From assembly GCF_049808615.1 (NCBI RefSeq), contig NZ_JBNCAN010000002.1, forward strand, positions 1-64,000: a stretch of DNA of 64,000 nucleotides, written 5' to 3'. This stretch comes from Modicisalibacter sp049808615. Its GTDB lineage: Bacteria; Pseudomonadota; Gammaproteobacteria; Pseudomonadales; Halomonadaceae. The first letter of the stretch is position 1, and each line of letters starts with the position of its first letter. The notes beneath the pieces are model-generated. The model worked only from the letters and a program-made list of their open reading frames with translations. It ran no database searches and had not been told where the DNA came from. This document shows positions 51,988 through 62,442 of the stretch, one piece after another. The position numbers were made by a program, and so were the translations under genes.

Positions 51988-53193
51988 ATGAATACAACGA
52001 ACAAGGCGACCATCGTTCACACGCCAAGCTTCATGGACGGTGACGAGTTTCGTGTTCCCGTCTTCAAACTGCTCAAGCAGGACGGCACTGCCTACAAGAA
52101 TGCCAAGCTCCCGGATCTCGACCGCGACAAGGCACTGCGTATCTATCGTGCCATGCTGTTCACCCGGGTGCTCGATGAGCGCATGCTGGCGGCACAGCGC
52201 CAGGGTCGGCTGAGTTTTTACATGCAGTGTACCGGCGAGGAAGCTTCGATCGTCGGCAGCACGGCGGCTCTAAAAGACGAAGACATGATCATGGCCCAGT
52301 ACCGGGAGCAGGGGGCGCTGGCCTATCGCGGCTTCGAGGTCGATGAGTTCATGAACCAGCTTTTCGGCAACGATCGCGACTATGGCAAGGGGCGTCAGAT
52401 GCCGGTGCATTACGGCTCCGAAAAGCTGCACTACATGACCATCTCATCGCCGCTGGCGACCCAGATCCCCCAGGCCACTGGCTACGCCTATGGCCAGAAG
52501 ATGGCGGGGCAGGGGCACTGCACGATCACCATCTTCGGTGAAGGGGCCGCTTCGGAAGGCGACTTCCACGCCGCTCTGAACATGGCCTCGGTGCATCAGG
52601 TGCCGGTGATCTTCCTGTGCCGCAACAACGGCTATGCCATCTCTACTCCGGCCCACGAGCAGTTCTCCGCAGACGGCATCGCCCCGCGCGCCTTCGGCTA
52701 TCACATGAAGGTGATCCGAGTCGATGGCAACGACATCCTGGCGGTCTATCAGGCCACTGCCAAGGCTCGCGAGTGGGCGGTGGAAAACAACAAGCCGGTG
52801 CTGATCGAGGCCATGACCTATCGCTTGGCGGCGCACTCCTCCTCGGATGATCCTTCGGGCTATCGCAGCAAGAAGGAAGAGGAAGCCTGGCGCGACAAGG
52901 ATCCGGTGCGTCGCATGCGGCTGTGGCTGGAGAGCAAGGGCTGGTGGAGCGAAGAGGAGGAAAAACAGGAGCAGGAGACCCGGCGCCGCGAGGTGCTGGA
53001 CGCTCTGAAGCGTGCTGAAAAGCGTCCTCCCCCGGCGCTCGAGACGTTGATCAGCGACGTTTTCGAGTCCACCACGCCACAACTCACCGAGCAGCTTGAG
53101 CAGCTCAAGACGCACATTCGCAAGTACCCAGACGCCTACCCGAAGGGTGCCAAGTCGCTTGAGGATACCGAGGGAGGTGCCCGAGATGCCTGA
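51988..53193 (+). CDS. bkdA1: 2-oxoacid dehydrogenase E1 alpha subunit, branched-chain type
   Basis: The 401-residue thiamine-diphosphate enzyme oxidatively decarboxylates branched-chain 2-oxoacids with its beta partner. The ThDP motif is GEGAASEGDFHAALNMASVHQVPVIFLCRNNGYAIS and the family block SFYMQCTGEEASIVGSTAALKDEDMIMAQYREQGAL is close to human and bacterial BCKDH E1-alpha. The phospho-loop-like region YRLAAHSSSDDPSGYR is also present. ATG 51988 has AAGGAAG seven bases upstream. It overlaps the beta subunit by eight bases. Pyruvate or acetoin specificity cannot be excluded. Confidence 0.87.
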   Translation: MNTTNKATIVHTPSFMDGDEFRVPVFKLLKQDGTAYKNAKLPDLDRDKALRIYRAMLFTRVLDERMLAAQRQGRLSFYMQCTGEEASIVGSTAALKDEDMIMAQYREQGALAYRGFEVDEFMNQLFGNDRDYGKGRQMPVHYGSEKLHYMTISSPLATQIPQATGYAYGQKMAGQGHCTITIFGEGAASEGDFHAALNMASVHQVPVIFLCRNNGYAISTPAHEQFSADGIAPRAFGYHMKVIRVDGNDILAVYQATAKAREWAVENNKPVLIEAMTYRLAAHSSSDDPSGYRSKKEEEAWRDKDPVRRMRLWLESKGWWSEEEEKQEQETRRREVLDALKRAEKRPPPALETLISDVFESTTPQLTEQLEQLKTHIRKYPDAYPKGAKSLEDTEGGARDA

Positions 53194-54163
53194 TATGAAC
53201 ATGCTCAAGGCCATCAATAATGCGCTGGATATCGCGATGGCCGCGGACGACAAGGTGATCTGCTTCGGCGAGGACGTGGGGGTATTCGGTGGGGTCTTCC
53301 GCGCCACCAGTAACTTGCAAGAGAAGTATGGCCGCGCGCGCTGTTTCAATACCCCGCTGGTGGAACAAGGCATTATCGGTTTCGCCAATGGTCTGGCAGC
53401 TCAAGGGTCCAAACCGGTAGCAGAGATTCAGTTCGCCGATTACATCTTTCCGGCGTTCGATCAGATCGTCAACGAGACCGCCAAATTCCGCTATCGCTCG
53501 GGCAATCTGTTCAACGTCGGCGGTCTGACCATCCGCACCCCCTATGGCGGCGGCATTTCCGGCGGGCTTTATCATTCGCAGTCGCCGGAGGCCTATTTCG
53601 CCCATACCCCTGGCCTGAAGGTGGTCGTGCCGCGCAATCCGCATCAGGCCAAGGGGCTTTTGCTGGCCGCGATCCGCGATCCCGATCCGGTGCTATTCTT
53701 CGAGCCAAAGCGATTGTATCGCGCCTCCACCGGCGAGGTGCCGGAGGAGGACTACCAACTGCCGTTGGGCGAGGCGGAAATAATCAAGGAAGGCAACGAT
53801 ATCACCCTGCTCGCCTGGGGCGCCCAGATGGAGATGGTGGACAAGGCCGCCGAGCTTGCCGAGAAAGAGGGCATTTCCTGCGAGATCATCGACCTGCGCA
53901 CCATCGTGCCCTGGGATGTGGAGACGGTTGCCGAATCGGTGTTCAAGACCGGGCGCCTGCTGGTGACCCACGAGGCGCCCTTGACCGGTGGCTTCGCCGG
54001 AGAAATCGCCGCCACCATACAGCAGCGCTGTTTTCTTTATCTGGAATCCCCCATCGCTCGGGTGACCGGTCTGGATACGCCTTTTCCATTGACCCTGGAG
54101 AAGGAGTACATGCCGGATCATCTGAAGATCTTCGAGGCGATCAAGCAGAGCATCGATTACTAG
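53186..54163 (+). CDS. bkdA2: 2-oxoacid dehydrogenase E1 beta subunit
   Basis: The 325-residue subunit completes the alpha2beta2 E1. Conserved sequences are VICFGEDVGVFGGVFRATSNLQEKYG, FNTPLVEQGIIGFANGLAAQG, FADYIFPAFDQIVNE and the C-terminal VTGLDTPFPLTLEKEYMPDHLKI. GGGAGG at 53172-53177 lies eight bases before ATG 53186, inside the end of the alpha gene. Its stop is followed 25 bases later by E2. Confidence 0.9.
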   Translation: MPDMNMLKAINNALDIAMAADDKVICFGEDVGVFGGVFRATSNLQEKYGRARCFNTPLVEQGIIGFANGLAAQGSKPVAEIQFADYIFPAFDQIVNETAKFRYRSGNLFNVGGLTIRTPYGGGISGGLYHSQSPEAYFAHTPGLKVVVPRNPHQAKGLLLAAIRDPDPVLFFEPKRLYRASTGEVPEEDYQLPLGEAEIIKEGNDITLLAWGAQMEMVDKAAELAEKEGISCEIIDLRTIVPWDVETVAESVFKTGRLLVTHEAPLTGGFAGEIAATIQQRCFLYLESPIARVTGLDTPFPLTLEKEYMPDHLKIFEAIKQSIDY

Positions 54164-54188
54164 CCGATTCCAGGTTGAGGAGAACATT

Positions 54189-55862
54189 ATGAGCGATTTT
54201 ATTCTGCCGGATATCGGTGAAGGCATCGTCGAATGCGAACTGGTCAAGTGGTTGATCAGTGAGGGCGATGAGATCGAGGAAGATCAGCCCGTCGCCGAGG
54301 TCATGACCGATAAAGCCCTGGTGGAGATACCCGCGCCCAACAAGGGCCGGGTGACCAAGCTCTATTACCAGGAGGGCGAGACCGCCAAGGTGCATTCACC
54401 TCTGTTTGCGGTCGAAGAAGCCGGTGAGGATGCCAAAACGCCGGGGGCCGAAGCGCGTGTCACCGCAGAAAAAACGCAAGATTCCAGCACTGCCAGCGCT
54501 GAGGGTGACGACGCGGCTGAGCCGGTCTCGGCCAGTGCCGATACCGCGGCCAATGACGATGATGAGAGTGAAGACTTTATCCTGCCGGACATTGGCGAGG
54601 GTATCGTCGAGTGTGAGGTAGTGAGCTGGCGCATCGCCGAAGGCGACGAGATCGAGGAAGATCAGCCGGTGGTGGACGTCATGACCGACAAGGCGATGGT
54701 GGAGATCACCGCGCCCAAGGCCGGTCGCGTGACGCAGCTGTATTATCGTCAACAGGAAAACGCTCGGGTGCATTCGCCGCTGTTCGCGTTTGTCCCGCGG
54801 GAACGCGAGGATGTCGGTAAGCCGCAGACACCCTCCAGTGCCGCGTCTAGCACAGCCGCAGCCAGCGAGCCCTCTGGTGCCCAGGCGACCAGGAAAGACA
54901 GAGCCGCTTCCGGCTCAGGCGCCTACGGGCGGATTCCCGCCAGCCCGGCGGTGCGCCGGCTGGTACGCGAGCTGGGCGTGCGGCTCGAGGACGTGTCCGG
55001 TTCCGGCAAGGACGGACGGGTGCTCAAGGAGGACATACTCGCCTTTGAGAAAGGGCGTGGCAAGAAAGCACAGGCCACTGAGTCAGCCTCAGCCGCCAGG
55101 GATGAGAAAACCGCCACAACGCCCCGGCATCAGGCCTCTGCCGGCGATGCGCAGGACGAGATAGAAGTCGAGCCGATCAAGGGTATGCGCGCGGTGATGG
55201 CCAAGCGCATGGTCGAGTCCGCGACGACCATTCCGCATTTCAGCTACGGCGACGAGATCGATGTCACGGAGCTGCTGGCACTGCGCGGGCAATTGAAAGT
55301 CGAGGCCGAGAAACAGGGCACGCGACTAACCCTGATGGCGCTGATCATGAAGGCCATGGCGCTGGCGGTGCAGGAGTATCCCATCCTCAACAGCCGGATC
55401 AGCGAGGACGGCACGGAGATTCATTATCAGCCCCACTGCAATATTGGCATGGCGGTGGACAGCCGGGCGGGGTTGATCGTACCCAATATCAAGCAGGTGG
55501 AGCGGTTGAGCATTCTGGAGATCGCTGCGGAGGTCGAGCGGCTGACTCAGGCCGCCCGGGACGGGCGGGTCAGCCAGGCGGATCTCAAGGAGGGCACCAT
55601 CAGCATCTCCAACATCGGCGCGCTCGGTGGCACCTATGCCGCACCGATCATCAACGCGCCGGAAGTGGCCATCGTCGCCCTGGGGCGCACCCAGCAGCTG
55701 CCGCGTTTCGACGAGAACGGCAATGTCGTCTCCCGCTCGATCATGACGATCACCTGGTCCGGGGATCACCGCATCATCGATGGGGGCACCATCGCGCGGT
55801 TCTGTAATCTGTGGAAGGCGTATCTGCAGGCACCGCAGAGCATGCTGTTGAAGATGGTTTAG
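54189..55862 (+). CDS. bkdB: 2-oxoacid dehydrogenase E2 with two lipoyl domains
   Basis: The 557-residue dihydrolipoamide acyltransferase is the core of the complex. Two almost identical lipoyl domains (residues about 1-75 and 128-203) each carry the lipoyl Lys in VMTDKA (Lys42 and Lys168). A peripheral-subunit-binding domain (IPASPAVRRLVRELGVRLEDVSGSGKDGRVLKEDIL) and the catalytic domain with HRIIDGG follow, joined by Ala/Ser-rich linkers. Branched-chain E2 usually has one lipoyl domain, so the second looks like a recent duplication. No E3 (lpd) follows; it must be supplied from elsewhere. Confidence 0.9.
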   Translation: MSDFILPDIGEGIVECELVKWLISEGDEIEEDQPVAEVMTDKALVEIPAPNKGRVTKLYYQEGETAKVHSPLFAVEEAGEDAKTPGAEARVTAEKTQDSSTASAEGDDAAEPVSASADTAANDDDESEDFILPDIGEGIVECEVVSWRIAEGDEIEEDQPVVDVMTDKAMVEITAPKAGRVTQLYYRQQENARVHSPLFAFVPREREDVGKPQTPSSAASSTAAASEPSGAQATRKDRAASGSGAYGRIPASPAVRRLVRELGVRLEDVSGSGKDGRVLKEDILAFEKGRGKKAQATESASAARDEKTATTPRHQASAGDAQDEIEVEPIKGMRAVMAKRMVESATTIPHFSYGDEIDVTELLALRGQLKVEAEKQGTRLTLMALIMKAMALAVQEYPILNSRISEDGTEIHYQPHCNIGMAVDSRAGLIVPNIKQVERLSILEIAAEVERLTQAARDGRVSQADLKEGTISISNIGALGGTYAAPIINAPEVAIVALGRTQQLPRFDENGNVVSRSIMTITWSGDHRIIDGGTIARFCNLWKAYLQAPQSMLLKMV

Positions 55863-55924
55863 AATCTATTTCCAAATTCCGTGCCGTGATGGACGCCGGT
55901 GGTAAGGCAAAGCGAGGGCCTTTT

Positions 55925-56060
55925 GCCATGGCCGAAAAATGCTCCATGCTATTTCGGCATTTCCGCCATCCATGGCGGTCAGAGAGCAAAAGTAGCGCCC
56001 AGGGAAGGGTTCACAGCGCCCTCGCGGTGGCTTGCCGCCGGAAAAGTCCATCCTGTCTAC
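55925..56060. repeat. hairpin-rich intergenic element, probable dispersed repeat
   Basis: Between E2 and the kinase gene are two inverted repeats: GCCGAAA/TTTCGGC (55931-55958) and CCGCCAT/ATGGCGG (55963-55978). A GC-rich segment CGCCCTCGCGGTGGCTTGCC follows. From memory similar segments occur between genes in Halomonas genomes, but only one copy is in this window, so the repeat call is uncertain. Confidence 0.35.
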
Positions 56061-56092
56061 CGAGTCTTGAAAAGCACCCTTAGGCTTGCCTC

Positions 56093-57946
56093 ATGACCCA
56101 GGACGCCCTGCAGCAGTTCTATATTCCGGAAGAGCAGTCGATCTATCTGCTCAGCCACGACGATGCCAAGAAGCTTCGCGACTGGGTGGCGCTGTGTCAG
56201 GCCCAGCTCGAACAGCTGGGCTATCGGCGTATCGAATTGATCGGCAAGGGCGCCTACGGCTTCGTCTTCGCCGGATTGGCCAGTCAGGAGAACGCTCCGG
56301 ACGCGGAGTATGTGTTCAAGTTCACTCGGATCACCCTGCCGGAGTCGCTGCAGGATCGCCTCGAGGAAGAGGCGTTCATGCTCGATCAAGTGGACCACCC
56401 GCGGGTGCCGCGCCTGATTGCCTTTCAGCGCATCCGCAAGCAGTCGATTCTGGTGATGGAGCGTGCCCCGGGAATCAATTTCGAGGAGTATTCGCTGCGT
56501 CATGGGCGTCTTGCGCCACGACTCGTCATCAAGTTGGCGGCACAACTGGCGGATATGCTGCGTGCCCTGCGGCGTGAGGCCGGCCCCGTCGGCAAGCCCA
56601 TCGTGCATGGCGACATCAAGCCCTCCAATCTGGTCTTCGATCCCGACCATGAGCGAGTGGCATTGATCGACTGGGGATCATCGGTGTTCGCTCAGCTCGA
56701 TGCGGATCAGCAGTTCGTCTCGACCAGCGTCATGGAGTTGATGTCCGATAACCTGCAACAGACCAATGCGCGCCTGGGAGATGTCTATTTCATTGGTGAG
56801 GAACAGCTGAACGGGGCGCTATCGTCTCCACGCTTCGACGAACAGGGCGCTGCCGCTACGCTCTATGCCCTGGCTTCGGCTCAATCCTGCCGGTTTGGGC
56901 ATCGTGCCATACCCGCCACCTCTCTCGGGTTGCCCATGGAGTTCGCCCGCATGCTTGACGGCATGCTCGATCCTGACCCGCAAGTGCGGGCTCGGGCTGG
57001 CGATTATTTCCTCGCGCATATGCCGCGTCTGGCGCGCACGGTGATGATCGATCTTCCGGAGAAGCCCGAAACCGCGGTGGTGCCGGTATGGGTGCGACCC
57101 AGCCATCGTGAGATCGATACCGTGGTGTACAGTTCACGCAAGTCGTTTCTGCGCGAGGAGGATGGCCGGGATGAATTGAATGCGGTCAACGATGTGCAAC
57201 TCGATCGTTATTACAAGAACTTCATGCAAGGCATGGGCGAGACCGAAAAAGCCTTTTTGGCGGCGGTGAGCCGGCTGGGCAAGTATCCGGTGGTGGGTGG
57301 GCTGGCGGTGCGCTGGGAAGCCGATGGGGTCTACATCGACAGCGTGCTCAATCTGCACGACCTCGAACGCAAGGCCGCCTTCGTGGCGGCGGTCAATAAC
57401 ATGGTCAGTCTGGCTCGAGCCATCTATCGTCGCGGTGTATTCAAGAGCTGCCTGTTCAATGCCCGGGATACCCTGCATGTCGATCGCGATGGGCCGGATG
57501 AGCCCTTCATTCCCGAACCCGGCATGACGCTGCCTTATGAGGTGAGTGCGGCGCCGGATCTAGAGGATCGCACCCGGGTACATTCCTATTTCGAGGATGG
57601 CCCGGACCCGGAGGAGTTCTTGCAACTACCCGACGATATCATCCGTCATCTCGAGAACCTCAATGCTATCCACCACACCGGATTGATCATCTTCGAGGCA
57701 TTGCCTACTCATCTCAAGATCCACAGCTACTATCGCCTGCTGGACCCGGCTCGGGAGACGGCGTTCCGCGATTGCCTGGATGCCATGTTGAAGGCGGTAC
57801 CTTTGATTCGAGGCCAGGGTATCTCCGGTTACATGAAGATGCCCTATAAGGACACCAAGGTGTTTTCACATATCGAGCGCCTTCCTGAACGCTACTATCC
57901 CCGGGACCCTCGCGCCCACGACACCGACAGGACCGCTGTGTTCTGA
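56093..57946 (+). CDS. Ser/Thr protein kinase with large uncharacterised C-terminal region
   Basis: The 617-residue protein has an intact kinase domain: glycine loop IGKGAYGFVFA (residues 50-60), Lys76 in VFKFTR, catalytic loop VHGDIKPSNLVF (Asp174) and LIDWGSSVF with Asp193 in place of DFG. The 300 residues after about 330 match nothing I know; they are soluble, rich in acidic and aromatic residues, with no membrane helix or known sensor. I see no phosphatase partner. It lies between the 2-oxoacid dehydrogenase operon and ectD with its own 230-base upstream region. Confidence 0.83.
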   Translation: MTQDALQQFYIPEEQSIYLLSHDDAKKLRDWVALCQAQLEQLGYRRIELIGKGAYGFVFAGLASQENAPDAEYVFKFTRITLPESLQDRLEEEAFMLDQVDHPRVPRLIAFQRIRKQSILVMERAPGINFEEYSLRHGRLAPRLVIKLAAQLADMLRALRREAGPVGKPIVHGDIKPSNLVFDPDHERVALIDWGSSVFAQLDADQQFVSTSVMELMSDNLQQTNARLGDVYFIGEEQLNGALSSPRFDEQGAAATLYALASAQSCRFGHRAIPATSLGLPMEFARMLDGMLDPDPQVRARAGDYFLAHMPRLARTVMIDLPEKPETAVVPVWVRPSHREIDTVVYSSRKSFLREEDGRDELNAVNDVQLDRYYKNFMQGMGETEKAFLAAVSRLGKYPVVGGLAVRWEADGVYIDSVLNLHDLERKAAFVAAVNNMVSLARAIYRRGVFKSCLFNARDTLHVDRDGPDEPFIPEPGMTLPYEVSAAPDLEDRTRVHSYFEDGPDPEEFLQLPDDIIRHLENLNAIHHTGLIIFEALPTHLKIHSYYRLLDPARETAFRDCLDAMLKAVPLIRGQGISGYMKMPYKDTKVFSHIERLPERYYPRDPRAHDTDRTAVF

Positions 57947-58034
57947 AGCGCTGCTCAGGATTTAACGTCTGATAAATACAACCTGGAGATCATGGCATAG
58001 GCTGTGTTCCATATTAGCCTGTGACACGCACGGC

Positions 58035-58063
58035 TTGAGAATTTCATTCTCACTTGGTATGCA
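58035..58063 (+). promoter_or_regulatory. candidate ectD promoter with inverted repeat TGAGAAT-TTC-ATTCTCA
   Basis: A perfect 7-3-7 inverted repeat spans 58036-58052 and overlaps a possible -35 box TTGAGA (58035-58040), with TATGCA 17 bases later. Its arms resemble Fur-box half-sites, but the spacer is three bases rather than one. It lies 68-84 bases before the ectD start. Confidence 0.4.
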
Positions 58064-58119
58064 CTATGCCCTGAGATGGCATGGCCAACGCTGACAGCAG
58101 ACTAACGGAGGAGTTTGCC

Positions 58120-59031
58120 ATGAAAGATACTCAAGATCTGTTTCCGACACGTCTGGAACGCAAGTTGGGAATGTTCGAGCGCATCGACCCGACGGTACAT
58201 AGCCAGGGCGAGCAGCGCTCCAACGGACCCTTGAGCCAAGACAAGATCGACGAGTTCGATCGCAAGGGATTCATCTCATTCGACAGCTTCTTCGACAAGG
58301 AGGACATGGATGCCTTCATCCAGGAGCTGCGCGACTACGAGGACGACGAGGATCTGAAGCTGTCCGAAGGTACCATCCTCGAGCCGGGCCATGAGGAGAT
58401 CCGATCGATTTTCGGCATCCATGAGGTCTCCGAGCGCTTCAGTCGTCTGACTCGGGACCCACGCCTGTTGGCGATGGTCCAGCAACTGCTGGGTAGCGAC
58501 GTCTACATCCACCAGTCGCGTATCAATTACAAGCCTGGCTTCAAGGGCAAGGGCTTCGACTGGCACTCCGACTTCGAGACCTGGCACAGCGAAGACGGCA
58601 TGCCGCGCATGCGCTCCTTGAGCTGCTCGATCGTGTTGACCGATAACGGTGAGTTCAACGGTCCTTTGATGCTGATTCCCGGTTCACACAAGTATTTCGT
58701 CCCCTGCATGGGACGCACCCCGGAGAATAACTACAAGGAGTCGCTGAAGAGCCAGGAAATCGGTGTGCCGGATGGTGCCAGTCTCAAGGAGCTCATGCTC
58801 AAGGGCGAGATCGAGGCGCCCAAGGGGCCGGCGGGTTCGCTGATCATGTTCGAGTGCAATACCCTGCATGGGTCGAACATCAACATGTCCTGCTGGCCGC
58901 GCAGCAACCTCTTCTTCGTCTACAACAGCGTCGAGAACACGTTGCACGACCCGTACTGCGGCAACAAGCCGAGACCCGAATTCCTGGCCAATCGCTCGGA
59001 TTGGGCGCCACTCAAGCCAGTAGACGATTGA
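58120..59031 (+). CDS. ectD: ectoine hydroxylase
   Basis: The 303-residue Fe(II)/2-oxoglutarate dioxygenase converts the compatible solute ectoine to 5-hydroxyectoine. The iron ligands are His149 and Asp151 in KGFDWHSDFETWHSEDGMP and His250 in FECNTLHGSNINMS; the ectoine signature around residues 145-165 is strongly conserved. GGAGG at 58107-58111 is eight bases before ATG 58120, which I prefer over ATG 58081. ectABC is not nearby, as in several Halomonas where ectD is separate. It ends in an intrinsic terminator. Confidence 0.97.
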   Translation: MKDTQDLFPTRLERKLGMFERIDPTVHSQGEQRSNGPLSQDKIDEFDRKGFISFDSFFDKEDMDAFIQELRDYEDDEDLKLSEGTILEPGHEEIRSIFGIHEVSERFSRLTRDPRLLAMVQQLLGSDVYIHQSRINYKPGFKGKGFDWHSDFETWHSEDGMPRMRSLSCSIVLTDNGEFNGPLMLIPGSHKYFVPCMGRTPENNYKESLKSQEIGVPDGASLKELMLKGEIEAPKGPAGSLIMFECNTLHGSNINMSCWPRSNLFFVYNSVENTLHDPYCGNKPRPEFLANRSDWAPLKPVDD

Positions 59032-59056
59032 GGCGGCAATCCCAACGGCATTCGAC

Positions 59057-59084
59057 AAGGCACCCATGCGGTGCCTTTTCTTTT
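59057..59084 (+). terminator. intrinsic terminator after ectD
   Basis: An eight-base stem AAGGCACC/GGTGCCTT with a five-base loop is followed by TTTTCTTTT. Confidence 0.85.
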
Positions 59085-59187
59085 GAGGTGACGAGCAGCG
59101 TGTATTGATGAAAGAACTTGGTTAAATCGGTACAATCGCGCACTTTTGCACGCTCGGCCTCGTCGAGCCCCTTCGATTGGACCTTTC

Positions 59188-60777
<1,590 letters not shown>

Positions 60778-60839
60778 TGACATGCGCGGCGCTTACCGTA
60801 TTCTGACCAATGGACCGGAGCTTGAGGGGAAATCTCATT

Positions 60840-61430
60840 ATGAACACGCCTAATGCACGCTTTGATACCGCCATCGCCCGTCTGGATGCCCTGCATGCCG
60901 AAGATCCGCGTCGGGAGATAGTCGACGGTCAGGAAGTGCCCCATGAGCTGCTCTATGCCCAGCGCATGAGCGCTTGGCTTGACCAGGTGGAGCCCAATGC
61001 CTCGGACGCTCTGCGTCTGGCGGTGCGTGCTCAGCATCTGCAACGCTGGCGCGTTCCGAGAGCCGACTACCCCCAGGATCGCCCCGGCTACCTGACCTGG
61101 CGCCGCGACCTGGGTCGTATTCAGGCCGAATGGGCCGCCCAGGTCTTGGATAAAGTGGGCTACGAAGCGGCACTTTGCGAACGTGTTGCCCAGATGATTC
61201 GCAAGGAGCAATTACGGCGTGACCCGGAGGCCCAGGCGCTTGAGGACACGGCCTGTCTGGTCTTTCTCGAGCACTACTTCGCCGACTTTTCCAGTGAACA
61301 TGATGAAGAGAAGCTGATGCGCATCCTGCGCAAGACCTGGAACAAGATGTCGCCGCGTGGGCACGAGCTTGCCGTCACGATTCCGATGACGGCCGAGGCG
61401 CAACGTCTGGTGCAGAAAGCCCTGGAGTGA
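60840..61430 (+). CDS. DUF4202 family protein
   Basis: The 196-residue helical protein has PHELLYAQRMSAWLDQVEP, RLAVRAQHLQRWRVPRADYPQDRPGYLTWRR and ALEDTACLVFLEHYF, conserved His, Arg and Asp residues arranged like an HD-type metal-binding helical fold. This matches DUF4202. No function is established. ATG 60840 has GAGGGGA nine bases upstream. It follows ybiT by 62 bases and may be cotranscribed with it. Confidence 0.82.
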   Translation: MNTPNARFDTAIARLDALHAEDPRREIVDGQEVPHELLYAQRMSAWLDQVEPNASDALRLAVRAQHLQRWRVPRADYPQDRPGYLTWRRDLGRIQAEWAAQVLDKVGYEAALCERVAQMIRKEQLRRDPEAQALEDTACLVFLEHYFADFSSEHDEEKLMRILRKTWNKMSPRGHELAVTIPMTAEAQRLVQKALE

Positions 61431-61664
61431 TTGCACGAAAGCCTCATCCTGCTCGCGGTGTTGGTATCAGTTTCTTGCCTGACCAAGATGGCATTTGCCA
61501 TCAACGATGTTGAATAGCTTGCTATTTATAGCTAAAGCCTATTTTTAACTGACTAAGATCAATTTTTCGCCTCTTTCCCGCTTCCATACTGTTGTCACGC
61601 CTGTTTCCAGGTCACTGAGGCCGTGGCCATGGCTTGTCAAACGTCGTTGCAAGGGGGAGGTGTC

Positions 61665-62132
61665 ATGCGGCACGCAAAAGACACGACCATCGCCAATCTT
61701 CTGCCAGAAGAACTGCTCATACTGGCCAATGCCCACGAGGGCCAGGAGGTCAGACGCTATCGGCTCATGGCACTACGCTTTCAGCCCTTCAATATCGGGA
61801 TAAGCCGCTTGATGGACATGCTGGTGCTCGAAAGCCAGTGGCGTCTGGATGAACTCGTCCGGGTGAATGCCTATCTCGGTTTTGAATACTTGCCCACGAC
61901 CAGGGCAGTGCACAAGACACCCCTTGGTCATCATCCCTTCTTCGTTCTCGATCAGCAGGTGGCCAGCCAAGCGCTGGAGCGCATGCTCGGCGATGAACGG
62001 CACTCTCGGCATCTTTATCAACAGCTGCTCGAGGTCAATGCCACTTCGGAGCTCGCAGCCCTGTTCGCCTCATTCATCGACCAGAAGCAAGCCCAGTGCC
62101 GAGTGCTAGAAGAAGCCCAGGACCGGCTTTGA
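61665..62132 (+). CDS. hypothetical helical protein, possibly ferritin-like
   Basis: The 155-residue product is predicted to be four helices without a signal peptide. Residues such as Glu25 and Glu28 in EGQEVRRYR, Glu56 in LESQW, and Glu111 with His113 in DERHSRHLY lie where ferritin/rubrerythrin-like proteins bind iron, but no full di-iron signature is present, so this is a weak guess. GGGGGAGG stands right before ATG 61665, a very strong ribosome site. It follows DUF4202 by about 230 bases of AT-rich sequence. Confidence 0.55.
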   Translation: MRHAKDTTIANLLPEELLILANAHEGQEVRRYRLMALRFQPFNIGISRLMDMLVLESQWRLDELVRVNAYLGFEYLPTTRAVHKTPLGHHPFFVLDQQVASQALERMLGDERHSRHLYQQLLEVNATSELAALFASFIDQKQAQCRVLEEAQDRL

Positions 62133-62442
62133 ATCGGTTATATCGTCTGAGCGCGACCGATTAGCCCAGACGATGCCATTGGACAAGAGTCGGATAACCG
62201 ATCTGGAGCATAAGACACGATGGGTCCATCTGGGCGCCCGCCGTGGATTCGCATCACACCACTGAAACGTCATTATTTTGTCGAGCATACGAACGCAGGA
62301 ATCTGTATGCTGCGATATCGGGTGGCTGGTGCCGATGAACTTATCGCCTCTTCGGTAAGGGTCAGAGGAGTCAGGCACCCAAGTCGGCGAGCATGCGAGC
62401 TCTCTGCGCAAGGAGTCGATTGCCGCTACTTCTTTTCAATTA
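62133..62442. other. 310-bp intergenic region with nested inverted repeats
   Basis: No gene is supported. ATCGGTTAT (62133-62141) pairs with ATAACCGAT (62194-62202), and inside it ATCGTCTG (62142-62149) pairs with CAGACGAT (62167-62174); ACCGAT at 62156-62161 offers a competing partner. Such mutually exclusive pairing could regulate the following L,D-transpeptidase gene. The remainder of the region has no clear feature. Confidence 0.5.
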
